Of a DNA stretch of 64,000 bases, positions 1 to 10,440 are shown piece after piece. The stretch is from contig JAKSZP010012142.1 in NCBI GenBank assembly GCA_022478985.1, positions 1 to 64,000 of the forward strand, in the 5' to 3' direction. The notes under the pieces were generated by a model. It saw nothing but the letters and a program-made list of their open reading frames with translations, had not been told where the DNA came from and made no database searches. The translations under genes and the position numbers were made by a program. This DNA comes from Massospora cicadina (Eukaryota > Entomophthoromycota > Entomophthoromycetes > Entomophthorales > Entomophthoraceae). Each line of letters begins with the position of its first letter. Within the stretch, counting starts at the first letter, position 1.

Positions 1-1440
1 TCCAGATGCTCACAAGCCACATTGGCGGTTATCTCATGCACTCTGGCAGAATTGGCACACCTGGAGTCCAATATTTCAGCTACAGGATACAGCACTGCAT
101 GGGGCCAGAAGTGGGCGGAGGCAGCTGCCCACCTCAACGCACTCAAAAGACAACATAAACATCGGGTTTATGTTCAATACAGGGCCACATGCATCGCAAA
201 AGGTGACAAGTGCACCACATAACTTTAAAAAAATTTTCGCACCACACCAGAGCATGGCCTGCACACAGGTGCAAAGATTGGATAATTCCATTGCGGACAC
301 ACTGGCCGAAGTGGCAATTGAAATGCAAAAATATTACTCCAAGTTATACTGAGCCAAACCAATTCAGCCGGCTGAAGTGGCAGAATTTCTCGACCAAGCT
401 CATATCTGCACCATTTTCCAATACCCGGAAATAATGAATTTAATTACCCCAAACAAATTATAGACAGCCATTTACGGTGTGCCAAACTGAAAATGCCCAG
501 GCCCAGATGGCATTCCATATGAGTTCTACAAAAAATATTCCAAATATATATCCCCATTGCTGCTCGCCTCACTTAACCAAAGCCTGTTGGAAATGCGCCT
601 CCTACCAGGAGGACATGAGGCCTTTACTGTCACACTCTTCAAAGAAGGGGATAAGCTTGACTTAGCCAACTGGCACCCCATTCCTCTAACAAACACAGAC
701 ACCAAAATTTTAACAAAAATCATGGCTAACCGTTTAGGGACTGTAGCATCTGCCACCATCTCCCCAGAACAATTCTGTTTCATCCCCAGAAGGTCAATTT
801 GGGATAATGTGCACTCCGTGGCTAATGCATGTCAGTCCACAGCCTCTGGGGCACTGGTACTCTTGGACCAACAAAAGGCCTATGATAGAGTAAACTAAGA
901 AATACCTAAGGGCCTGCCTCCATCAATTCCGCCTACCTCCCCGCTTCATTAACTGGGTGATGCTGCTCACGGAATCTGCAACAATGGCAGTGCGTGGCCC
1001 AGGCTTCCTAACGGAATTAGTCCGCCCTCAAAGGGGCTTGTGACAAGGGGACCCCCTCAGCCCACTCTTATACAACTTCAGCCTTGACCCACTACTGCGA
1101 AATGTGAATGCACAACTCACTGGGGTCCATGTGCCAGGCCAAACCCCAGTCAAGATGATGGCATTTGCAGATGATTGCATGGTGGGGGTGTCTAATAATA
1201 AAGATGCACGCGCGCTTGAAGCCCTCATCCAGGAATATTCCTGGGTAAGCAACGCGGCACTGAACGCCTCCAAAACTGAAATCATCCTCCTTGGTTAGTT
1301 TCAGAACTGCTGGGCCCCAGCAATTAGTTCCCAACCCATCCCATCTGCTCGCCCACGTCCACACCTTACTAACTCAACACACACCGCTCCACTGGTGCTC
1401 CCCTTCGTGCCACGTCCTACCATAGGACCGGTGCGCCATC
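1..1440 (+). pseudogene. LINE reverse transcriptase region, broken
   Basis: The linker before RT is readable at 22-222 and ends in the QYRATCIAKGDKCTT stretch that precedes RT in many LINEs. The RT entry motif CPGPDGIP lies near 490-515 in another frame. The 557-898 frame carries LLPGGHEAFTV, TDTKILTKIMANRLG and LLDQQKAYDRVN, which are RT fingers and palm motif A surroundings. Motif C is FADD in the 1104-1298 frame (MMAFADDCMVGV). Stops interrupt it: TAA replaces the Trp codon after DRVN near 895, and TGA lies just before QGDPLSP near 1040. The family is an endonuclease-bearing LINE. Lineage assignment would need a phylogeny. Confidence 0.9.
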
Positions 1441-1447
1441 TGGGCGT

Positions 1448-2730
1448 GTGGATAGAGGCAGGCGGATACGCGTCAGCAGTAATGGAGTCCATATACTGGA
1501 CAACGTGACGAAGCGAATCGCCTCTCACAGAGCCCACCCTACTACCCTTACTGTCAGGGTTGTTCTTGCCAACTCTATGCTCCTATTTAAAGTCTGGTTC
1601 AGAGCCCACGCCATCCCCTTCTCCCCAAGCTTCTTCAAATCCCTGTATGCCTTGCTGCAAGGATGGCTTTGGTCAGGCCGCCCTCCACCAGTACGGCTAG
1701 AGGTCATGTTTGGCCCTCATCATCAAGGTGGCATGGGCCTGCTTGACTTCTAAGCCCATGCTGCCAAGATCCTGGGCACCTGGATCGCAGCTGTCACCGC
1801 TCCTAAACTCCCATTTTAACACTGGTCCCGCGCGGCCCGCTCCAACTTCTCCCGAGCCTTGGGCCTCAACAATCCATCAAACCCCCACTCCCTGATGAAA
1901 TACCTCGCATCACACACATTGGCCACAGGTCCTCACGGGACTAAAACCTACTACAAACGAATCCTACTCTCCATGCGAAGCACAGAGTGGAGAATTCGTA
2001 TTAGCAGATATACAACCTGAAGAGGCTGCACCTCTCCTTAATTCACACAAGAGGTACAGGGGCTACCCATCCATGATGGCGTGATCCCCATTCGGCCCCA
2101 TGTCCTATCCAGGGTGGACTACCTGGACATGATGGACATCCATTATTCCATTGAAACCCAAAAAACTATCTGGAAATACGCACACCATCCTCTGTTGCAG
2201 CCTCAAGTCCGCTCCCATGTCTGGCGCTGCCTGAGGCGGGTGTACCATACAGCTGAGCTCTCTAACGCTTTACACTCATCCTGTGTCGTGTGCGGCCAGT
2301 ATGGAACGCTGTTCCGCCGCCTGGAGAAGTGCCCCACCTCTAAAGTGATATGGCGCGAAGTTCAATGTCTGCTGGGCCAGGATCAAACGCATCCCTTCAG
2401 TCTGTCAAGAGATATGTTTGCTCTATAAATGGCCTCATCCCTTCCACCCTCCCTCCGTGCTCTGTGGTTGCAATCGCCATGTGGACCATCCACACGATTG
2501 TCTTAGATGCCATCGCAGGCTCCACCCCCACCCTCCCAGAAACTGTCCACAGATTCTGGTCTCATTTGGTGGACCACTTTCAAGCGTGGATGTTTGGATA
2601 CCTCCCACCGCGTTGCCGACAGCTGGTCTCCTCCTGGTTCCCAGTTTGGTTCATCAACTTGGACCCTTTCCTCCACATGTGTTCAATTGTGGTTATGGCC
2701 CCTTCACACGTTTCCTCCCCCTCCCCATAA
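1448..2730 (+). pseudogene. LINE ORF2 C-terminal domain with zinc finger, broken
   Basis: The frame at 1448-1753 gives the connector KVWFRAHAIPFSPSFFKSLY and GMGLLDF, then a TAA. The next readable part, 2081-2428, holds a zf-RVT-like finger (SSCVVCGQYGT then LEKC). The continuation is in a different frame (2350-2730) containing AMWTIHTIVLDAIAG and LVDHFQAWMFGYLPPRC. The frame change after RDMFA occurs at the same place in the right-hand copy. The complement of 4869-6110 encodes the same segment as one uninterrupted 413-residue frame, so the additional stops here are specific to this copy. Confidence 0.85.
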
Positions 2731-2878
2731 GTGGCGTTCCCGCTGGCAACAAGAGATAGCATCGCTTCTCTGGGGTGCCTCCCCTGGTACTAAGTTTGTC
2801 TGTACTGAGTCATATTCGGAAGTGTCTGTCCCATAGTCGGCCTTCCCCACAAGAAATTAAAATTAAAATTAAAAAACA

Positions 2879-4675
2879 ATGCTGGTTAAAATGGGCTATC
2901 AACATAAAATAAAATCTAATCTAATCATTGTAATTGTTTGTTTATTAACCCTGAGCAGCGCATGGTAACATCACTATAATTTGGTTGATCAAATAGTTTA
3001 GTTGGATCTACCTATGCCTGAGTGATTGATAGTTTTTGGTTGAACCTATAGAACAATTGATTTTGGCTAAGTGGTTGGTGGAATTTGGTTAAATCAATAA
3101 GTTCAATGAGTTTTTCTGAGTGGTTATTAGTTATCTATAATATAAAATATAAACTTAATGATTCAAATCATCTATTAAGCTATAAATAACGTAGTGAAGC
3201 ACAGGTATTCCACTAGTGCCCAATAAAGCTGGTGATATGACTCATATTTGCTATTGCTATGTTTTAAATTAAAGCCTGATAAAATCTGACGCGTTTTGAA
3301 TCAGAAGTAACTTGTATAAAGTCATGGATATAGGTCTTTATATGACAAATTAACCTATTAGAACCTTTAAATTATTTTTACTCTGATATGGAAAAGTTCT
3401 CTGTTATTGGTCAATAGCATAAATTACATATCCATGTGGCAATGCCTCAATTTTTTATCCAATAAATTGGATTGGAAACTAGGTTCATTTTGGTTGGTTA
3501 AAGTATTCCTAGATCTTGATTGGCGGAGAAAATATCTTCACACTTCAAAACCCTCTTCAGGGCTATAAAAGGGTTGTTTTTGCTTAAGAGGCAGTATTAT
3601 ATTTAAGCTATTTTATGGGCCAAACTTCAAATTGGGTTTGCTAAACTCTTTGAGGATTAGATATAGATTTTTTGGTATGATTCAAACTATTAATAACCTG
3701 AACATTATTCTCAACCAGGCGAAAATCCAGTTGTCTGACAGATGGTTTAGTTGCACAATTGCAGGTGCTTCTATGGCAATTAATTCAATATGAAGGGCAG
3801 CAATACAATTTATATCTCAATGCTCAACATCTGTCAGAAATTATACCTTGTCCACCATCCTAAATGACACATTTATGACTGGTGCTCTGATAACTTAGAT
3901 GACTAGGTTTTAATATTTTCTTTAAAACGTTACAGTAGTTAAATTTAGAATATGAATAATAGTGATTTTTTATCATATTAACTCAAAAAAAAAGTCCAAA
4001 AAGTGAAGGTACCACTTCCAATTTGAAGGTTTTTGGTTATCATTTCTACTTGGATGGCCACGTTTACTCCCTATAAAGATGGTATGTTAGCGGAAGAGAG
4101 TGGTGCATCACCAAATTTTGTTTATATCTGATTTCCTTAAACTTTCTGACTTCTTGGCGAATTTCATTAGTTGCAACCTCCATAGCTTTTTACTAAGTTA
4201 CTGCATGTAAGTTTTTTCTTGGACTTTTGCTACAACTGTTGGAATATTGCATGCCAAGAGAATTCCATATTGTAAATGTGGGTGTAGCAGCTATAACAAC
4301 AAGCACTGACCAATAAGCTGTGCCTTATCAGGAAACAGTGAGTAGGAGGTGGAGAGATATTTGTCACTTTAGGGTTCTGGCTTTGACAATATGAGTTGAA
4401 ATATCGCTTAAGTTTTCTGCTTTAATTGGAAGCAAAATATGGAACTTGTTATAGCTTCAAACCTTGTGATAAAAAAGTACCGTGAAACTAGAAATATTCC
4501 AATTAAAAAATTAAAAAAGCTAGAGCTATAATAATGAAATGTTATTATAGAAAGCAGATAAAACAATAATGCAACACCCTATCCTAATAATGGTGCTGGG
4601 CTTTAAGGGTAGGCCTATGGGAGGGGAGGCTTGGGTCAACAACAATGTCTCTACAGCATATTGTGTTCATATATG
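2879..4675. other. AT-rich interval between the two LINE copies, no gene seen
   Basis: No long open frame, no recognisable protein motif and no paired terminal repeat. A TATA-like GGCTATAAAAGG at about 3560 could be promoter debris from an older LTR, but I found no matching partner for it. It acts as a 1.8-kb spacer between the inverted LINE copies. Confidence 0.6.
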
Positions 4676-4692
4676 TTCACTTGAATATTTTA
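4676..4692. repeat. 17-bp target-site duplication, left copy
   Basis: The sequence TTCACTTGAATATTTTA here is repeated without mismatch at 8690-8706. The pair exactly brackets the right-hand LINE, which ends in its A/T tail on this side. Confidence 0.93.
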
Positions 4693-4827
4693 AATTTAAA
4701 TTTATTGTGGGGAAGGCCGACCATGGGACGGACACTTCCAAATATGACTCAGATGAGACAAAACTCAGTACTAGGTGAGGCACCCCAGAGAAGCGATGCT
4801 ATCTCTTGTTGCCAGCGGGAACGCCAC

Positions 4828-5208
4828 TTATGGGAAGGGGGAGGGAACGTGTGTAGGGGGCGTAGCCACTATTGAGCACGTGTGGAGGAAGGGGTCTGAT
4901 TTAATGAACCAGACTGGGAACCAGGAGGAGACCAGCTGCCGGCGACGTGGTGGGAGATATCCAAACATCCACGCTTGAAAGTGATCCACCAAATGAGACC
5001 GGAATCTGTGGACAGCTTCAGGGAGGGTGGGGATGGATCCGGCGATGGCATCCAAGACAATCGTGTGGATAGTCCACATGGCGATTTCAACCACCAGAGC
5101 ATGAAGGGAGGGTGGGAGGGGGAGGCCATTGATGAAGCAAACATATCTCTTGACAGACTGAAGGGATGTGTTTGATCCTGGCCTAGCAGACGTTGGACTT
5201 CGCGCCAT
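4828..5208 (-). CDS. LINE C-terminal tail in a shifted frame
   Basis: This frame carries IAMWTIHTIVLDAIAG and HRFRSHLVDHFQAWMFGYLP, hydrophobic and aromatic patterns expected at the end of a LINE ORF2 after the finger. It overlaps the 413-residue frame and reads better as the true continuation than that frame's last part, which becomes Pro/Ser-rich. The left copy has the same arrangement at 2350-2730. The parent element therefore already carried the frame change, or the change is programmed. I cannot tell which. Confidence 0.55.
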   Translation of the reverse strand: MARSPTSARPGSNTSLQSVKRYVCFINGLPLPPSLHALVVEIAMWTIHTIVLDAIAGSIPTLPEAVHRFRSHLVDHFQAWMFGYLPPRRRQLVSSWFPVWFIKSDPFLHTCSIVATPPTHVPSPFP

Positions 5209-6110
5209 ATTACTTTAGAGGTGGGGCACTTCTCCAGGCGGTGAAACAGCGTTCCATACTGGCCACACACGACACAGGATGAGTGTAAAGCATTAAAGCG
5301 CCCAGCTGTACGATACACCCGCCTCAGGCAGCGCCAAACATGGGAGCGGACTTGAGGCTGCAACAGAGGATAATGTGCGTATTTCCAGATAGTCTTTTGG
5401 GTCTCAGTGGAATAAGGGATGTCCATCATGTCCAGGTACTCCACCCTGGATAGGACTTGGGGTCTAATGGGGATCACGCCATCATGGATGGGTAGCCCCT
5501 GTACCTCTTGTATGAACTGAGGAGAGGGGCGGCCTCTTCGGGTTGTATGTCCACTAATATGAATTCTCCACTCTGCGCTTCGCATGGAGAGTAGGATTCG
5601 TTTGTAGTGGGTTTTGGTCCCGTGAGGACCTGTGGCTGATGTGTGTGATGCGAGGTATTTCATCAGGGAGTGGGGGTTTGATGGATTGTTGAGGCCCAAG
5701 GCTCGGGAGAAGTTGGAGCGGGCCGCGTGGGACCAGTGTTGGGATGGGAGTGTAGGAGCAGTGACGGCTGCAATCCAGGTGCCTAGGATCTTGGCGGCAT
5801 GGGCTTTGAAGTCAAGTAGGCCCATGCCACCATGATGATGAGGGCCAAACATGACCTCTAGCCATACTGGTGGAGGGTGGCCTGACCAAAGCCAACCTTG
5901 TAGCAAAGCATACAGGGATTTGAAGAAGCTTGGGGAGAAGGGGATGGCATGGGCTCCAAACCAGACTTTGGATAGGAGCATAGAGTTGGTAAGAACAACC
6001 CTGCCAGTGAGGGTAGTAGGGTGGGCTCTGAGAGAGGCGATCCACTTCGTCACGTTGTCCAGTATATGGACTCCATTACTGCTGACGCGTATCCGCCTGC
6101 CTCTATCCAC
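4869..6110 (-). CDS. LINE ORF2 connector and zinc-finger domain, 413-residue open frame
   Basis: The longest open frame in the window. It contains the post-RT connector (KVWFGAHAIPFSPSFFKSLY, GMGLLDFKAHAAKIL), then HVWRCLRRVY and a CxxC-H-C finger (SSCVVCGQYGTLFHRLEKC, TSKVIW), as in the zf-RVT region of LINE ORF2 proteins. The finger is thought to help bind the element's RNA during target-primed reverse transcription. The first Met is internal to ORF2, so this is not an independent gene. After RDMFA the protein-like reading moves to the frame at 4828-5208. Confidence 0.85.
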   Translation of the reverse strand: MDRGRRIRVSSNGVHILDNVTKWIASLRAHPTTLTGRVVLTNSMLLSKVWFGAHAIPFSPSFFKSLYALLQGWLWSGHPPPVWLEVMFGPHHHGGMGLLDFKAHAAKILGTWIAAVTAPTLPSQHWSHAARSNFSRALGLNNPSNPHSLMKYLASHTSATGPHGTKTHYKRILLSMRSAEWRIHISGHTTRRGRPSPQFIQEVQGLPIHDGVIPIRPQVLSRVEYLDMMDIPYSTETQKTIWKYAHYPLLQPQVRSHVWRCLRRVYRTAGRFNALHSSCVVCGQYGTLFHRLEKCPTSKVIWREVQRLLGQDQTHPFSLSRDMFASSMASPSHPPFMLWWLKSPCGLSTRLSWMPSPDPSPPSLKLSTDSGLIWWITFKRGCLDISHHVAGSWSPPGSQSGSLNQTPSSTRAQ

Positions 6111-7510
6111 ACGCCCAGATGGCGCACCGGTCCTATGGTAGGACGTGGCACGAAGGGGAGCACCAGTGGAGCGGTGTGTGTTGAGTTAGTAAGGCGTGGA
6201 CTTGGGTGAGCAGCTGGGCTGGGTTGGGAACTACTTGCTGGGGCCCAGCAGTTCTGAAACTGACCAAGGAGGATGATTTCAGTTTTGGAGGCGTTCAGTG
6301 CCACATTGCTTACCCGGGAATATTCAAGGATGAGGGCTTCAAGCGCGCGTGCATCTTTATTATTAGACACTCCCACCATGCAATCATCTGCAAATGCCAT
6401 CATCTTGACTGGGGTTTGGCCTGGCACATGGACCCCAGTGAGTTGTGCATTCACATTTCGCAGTAGTGGGTCAAGGCTGAAGTTGTATAAGAGTGGGCTC
6501 AGGGGGTCCCCTTATCGCAGGCCCCTTTGAGGATGGACTACTTCTGTTAGGAAACCTGGGCCGCGCACAGCCATTGTTGCAGATTCCGTGAGCAGCATCA
6601 CCCAGTTAATGAAGCGGGGAGGTAGGCGGAATTGTTGGAGGCAGGCCCTAAGGTATTCCCAGTTTACTCTATCATAGGACTTTTGTTGGTCCAAGAATAC
6701 AAGTGCCCCAGAGGCTGTGAACTGACACACATTAGCCACAGAGTGCACGTTATCCCAAATCAACCTTCTGATGAAACCAAATTGTTCTGGAGAGATGGTG
6801 GCAGATGCTACAGTCCCTAAAAGGTTAGCCATGATTTTTGTTAAAATTTTGGTGTCTGTGTTTGTTAGAGAAATGGGGCACCAGTTGGCTAAGTTTAGCC
6901 TATCCCCTTTTTTGAAGAGTGTGACTGTAAAAGCCTCATGTCCTCCTGGTAGGAGGCATGTTTCCAACAGGCTTTGGTTGAGTGAGGCTAGCAGCAAATG
7001 GGGATATGTATGTAGATATTTTTTGTAGAACTCATATGGAATGCCATCTGGGCCTGGGCATTTTCAGTTTGGCGCACCGCAAATGGTAGTCCATAATTTG
7101 TTCGGAGTAATTAAATTCATTATTTCCGGGTATCGGAAAATGGTACGGATATGAGCTCTGTCAAGAAATTCTGCCACTTCAGCCAGCTGAATTGGTTTGG
7201 CTCAGTATAACTTGGAGTAATATCTTTGCATTTCGATTGCCACTTTGGCCAGTGTGTCCACGATAGAATTATCCGATCTTTGCACCTGTGTGCAGGCCAT
7301 GCTCTGGCGTGGTGCAAAAAATTTTTTGAAGAAGTATGCGGTGCACTTGTCACCTTTAGTGATGCGTGTAGCCCTGTATTGGACACAAACCCAATATTTG
7401 TGTTGCCTTTCAAGTGCATTGAGGTGGGCTGCTGCCTCCGCCCACTTCTGGCCCCATGCAGGGCTATATCCTGAGGCTGGAATGTTGGACTCCAAGTGGG
7501 CCAATTCCAC
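6111..7510 (-). pseudogene. LINE reverse transcriptase domain, broken
   Basis: In sense order: the linker at 7510-7202 (AELAHLESN-type start, QYRATRITKGDKCTAYFFKK), the PGPDGIPYEFYKKY motif near 7050-7020 and the RT core at 6997-6512 (TDTKILTKIMAN, SPEQFGF, LDQQKSYDRVNWEY). Motif C is FADD at about 6394-6383, within the frame at 6454-6050. RQGDP is interrupted: the Gln codon is TAA near 6515, consistent with a C-to-T change. Frame changes occur around 7200-7000 and 6515-6454. It would have polymerised cDNA directly at the nicked target. Confidence 0.9.
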
Positions 7511-7569
7511 CAGCGCACACGATATAACCGCCTATGTGGCTCATGAGCGTCTGGATGAGAGATGGCGAT

Positions 7570-8451
7570 AGTGGCGGATGGTGTCTTTTTTGAAAGTTGC
7601 CCATGTGGAAATGGGGTCCGCACAAAATGGTGCAACAAACAATTTTGCCAAAGTTGCCTCTTCTACCCACGTGGAAAATCCTGTCGATGCAAGCTCTGGG
7701 GGGCGGATTTTGCATCAATGTGGGGCCTTTGCAACTGTGACGGGTAAGTGGTATGTTATTGAGACCAGTCAGTGGTCAGAGAATTCCATTTTCGTTGTTT
7801 TGAAGTGGGAGATGTGGGGTTGGAATTTCGCCGGCGCTAGAATAAGGTCAATGCGGGTCATGGACCTTAATTGGCCGTTGTGGATGTGGGGATGCGTCAT
7901 GTTTTTGAGCAGTGGGGCATTTCATGGCAGCGCATCCATTAACCCAAGGGTGGCTTTTAGAACGCGTAGTTCTATGTGACCCTGTGGGGCATGGGGTGAG
8001 GGTGGCCACCAGTCCATTGGTGAGGTTAGCCAACAGTTCATGTCACCGATTAGGAAAGAATTGGGGGGTAGTGGGAGGGATTTGACTGACGAGAAAAATT
8101 TCCGACGCTCTTGTGCACCGTTTGGGGCATAAATGTTGACGATTGTGTGTGCAACATCAGCCCATGAGAAGGTGACAACGTGCACTCGGTCATTTAGGAA
8201 TGTTTCTGAAGATGTAAATTTGAAAAAATTGTTTTTCTGAATTAGCACCCCACAGTGCTTTGACCAAAAGGATAGGGATAGTAGGAGCATTGTTTTCCAA
8301 GCATCCTCGGAACCTCATGGACAGTGGGTTTCCTGGATGGCCAGGATATCCACGGGTAAATTATTTTGTAAAAACTCAATTTCCTAGCCCGGGATGGGGA
8401 GGCCTTGAGTCCAGCAATATTCAGCGTCCCTAGAGTGAAGGTTTCCCCCAT
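7570..8451 (-). pseudogene. LINE AP-type endonuclease domain, frameshifted
   Basis: The Met at 8451 starts MGETFTLGTLNIAGLKASP, a classic APE endonuclease beginning. A frameshift near 8390 moves to LPVDILAIQETH (catalytic Glu in QETH). The frame at 8290-7922 gives VNIYAPNGAQERRKFF and IGDMNCW (GD-N motif). SDH, the last catalytic motif, lies near 7785 (KMEFSDH, followed by a stop). This enzyme nicks target DNA to prime reverse transcription. The C-terminal limit is approximate. Confidence 0.88.
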
Positions 8452-8623
8452 TGCACCTTAGGTGCGAGGGGTGGGCCCCTGGCCCACCAGCCTCTTCCAG
8501 GTCCCCACGGGCTTTCACAGCAGTGCGGGTATTAGCAGCAACACTATCGGAGTTTTTGTTAATTTTTGCGGAAAGAGTTGCATTGGCTTTGGCCTTCGCT
8601 TTTGTTTTCCCAATGTCGGACAA
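8384..8623 (-). CDS. Short basic ORF at the LINE 5' end, overlapping the endonuclease start
   Basis: A 79-residue frame starting MSDIGKTKAKAKANATLSAK. The N-terminal half is Lys/Ala-rich and Asn-rich, with no zinc knuckle or RRM. It overlaps the endonuclease Met (8451) by 68 bp in a different frame. It may be the end or remains of ORF1, or the N-terminus of a single fused ORF that has since frameshifted: the last 25 codons overlap MGETF out of frame. No function can be assigned from sequence. Confidence 0.5.
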   Translation of the reverse strand: MSDIGKTKAKAKANATLSAKINKNSDSVAANTRTAVKARGDLEEAGGPGAHPSHLRCNGGNLHSRDAEYCWTQGLPIPG

Positions 8624-8689
8624 ATTTTTTGCGGTGCGGATAAGTTCGGTGCACTGTCGAGTGGGGCAAATTTTTTTTTTTGGTTGGGA

Positions 8690-8706
8690 TTCACTTGAAT
8701 ATTTTA
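8690..8706. repeat. 17-bp target-site duplication, right copy
   Basis: Perfect partner of 4676-4692. It marks the 5' boundary of the right LINE copy at 8689. Confidence 0.93.
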
Positions 8707-10440
8707 GTTAGCTTATTTTGAAAATGGGTAGCAGGTGCAATAATTTGACTAGAGTTTTGGCAGGGTTAGTACACATTATGATCATTGGAATTTGCTTTGC
8801 TGTTCTGTGAAATCAACAGGATTTAAACTATATTGCTTGATCTTTGTACCTAGGGTCAAACCTATGCAATTTTTATATATAAATTTGGCATCTGGATTAA
8901 CCAAAGTATCAATTTTTTCTAATTGAGGGCAAACTTGTGGAATATATTTTTGTTTGGTAAAGATATTTGCACTTTTAACTATCATAAAAGATGACCTAAA
9001 ATCAATAAAAAAACTAATTAATTTTTGGCAAGTAGAGTTCTGCAGATTCTGAAATGGTAGTTAAGAGCCTTGTAATTGTACTAGGCAATTATTGGGAAAA
9101 TATTGCGGAACTGCTGCTAACCATCTCTCATCCATGGCATGCCATAGAACAGAAAGATGGATAATAGGGAGAGCCTTGAAGTGACTTCCTTTTATAAAAT
9201 TAGAAAATGCAGTTATATCAAGCTAAATAGCTGGGCATGGAACCTTACAACAACAAATCATCAGTTGAGTATTTCTAGTTCATTATTTATTAAACGCTCT
9301 TTGCGTTTGGGTGGGATTTTATGCTTATGTCATTAAAGATATAGAGTTCTATTCTTTACTAGTCCTTTTTTACAGCTTGGGCTAGATTACTGTACCACAT
9401 TTTCTCTTTCTTTGTAAGTGCAATTTATTGCGTATTGGGCTTTTTGTTTACACTTTCAACAACCTACTAGAGAAATATCACCTTTTTGGTAATCATGTAT
9501 GAACCTCATTATGAGGCTTGTTTGTGAGTAATTTAAGGACTTATAGAGGACTCAACGCTACTAAATATAGTAGGTGTGATAGGTGGCTTCCAATTAAAAT
9601 TGAAGGTCAAAAACGTGGAAGATATATATGGCTTAGTAATTACTTATAATAAGTAAGGGCTTGTCCCCATACAAAAAATGTCATTTTCATTAAAGAGCTC
9701 AAAATGAGCTTTATAGCTGACTTCTTGCTATTTCATAATTGGCTTTATAAAGTATCTCTGCTACAACTAATACATGGGCTATTTGATTTAACTGATAAGC
9801 TAACTTGGTAAGGGTCTCATTTTGGCGATACTAATGGTCATGAAGTCTTCCTTTAACTATGCCATATTTATGACCCCTTCTAAGAGTCTTAATACAAAAT
9901 GTTTGTCCTCCTGATAAGTCACGGTGCTTCTTATTAAGTAACAACTTATTTGGTATGCGTTATCAAAATCTAAGGTAGATATTAGTAGCTTGTCCTTGTG
10001 CCAATATGAAGATCCTTACACTTCAGACTAGAATCGTTCTAAGAAACTGTATTATCATCATGGATGAAAGGGGGTAGCTTATTAACTTAGAAGGTTTATC
10101 CCCCTTCAGACTATAAGATATTAGCACAAAAAGATGCACTTTGGGAATTGGTATGAGGAGCTTGGCAATGGGAATACTCAGGGCATAAGTAGCACTTAAT
10201 TCCTAAACGTTTCTACATTCTGATATCGCTCCTTCTTTTGGTATGGTGAGGAAGATTATTGAAACCCCTTATGGAAAAAGTTATATTATACTGAGCCATC
10301 ATAAACCCCTATATAAGTAATAAGTTTTACAATAATGGTGTAGAACTGAGTTTCTTAACAAAGGAAAATTTTATATATTAATTTATAATAAAAACTCCTG
10401 ATCCTAATTAGGAATAGATTTAAATCAAAATGACATCAGC
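8707..10440. other. AT-rich interval, nothing recognised
   Basis: No open frame with a recognisable motif and no paired repeat. It separates the LINE from Gypsy element A. Confidence 0.6.

Larger units (their letters stand above)
1..2878 (+). mobile_element. LINE (non-LTR retrotransposon), left copy, 5' part outside window
   Basis: This is the 3' two-thirds of a LINE read on the plus strand. In order it carries the region linking endonuclease to reverse transcriptase, the RT domain, a C-terminal domain with a CCHC-like finger, and an A/T-rich tail at about 2851-2878 built from AAATT-type units. It matches the complement of 4693-7570 closely, apart from many transitions and a few indels. Its GC content is visibly higher than the surrounding AT-rich DNA. 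The reading frame is broken by stops and frameshifts, so this copy is dead. The element begins upstream of the window, so its 5' end and target duplication cannot be judged. Confidence 0.93.
4693..8689 (-). mobile_element. LINE, right copy, complete insertion of about 4.0 kb
   Basis: This is a whole non-LTR retrotransposon insertion on the minus strand. The 3' end is an AAATTT-type tail at about 4693-4705. The 5' end at 8689 begins TCCCAACC followed by an A run. A perfect 17-bp duplication flanks it. In sense order it has a short basic ORF (8623-8384), an AP-type endonuclease (from 8451), the RT (about 7070-6200) and the C-terminal finger domain (6110-4869). There is no long gag-like ORF1 with RRM or knuckles, so either this lineage lacks one or the copy is 5'-truncated. 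It is GC-rich against its flanks. Frameshifts and a few stops make it inactive. Confidence 0.95.

Noticed and set aside
5812..6530. Several plus-strand frames of 60-96 codons over the right LINE
   Set aside because: They are antisense to the RT and C-terminal domain and repeat as antisense frames on the left copy. They are shadows of the coding strand.
8451..8711. 86- and 78-codon plus frames at the LINE 5' end
   Set aside because: Antisense to the short basic ORF and the endonuclease start. Arg/Ala/Phe-rich composition is explained by the reverse complement.
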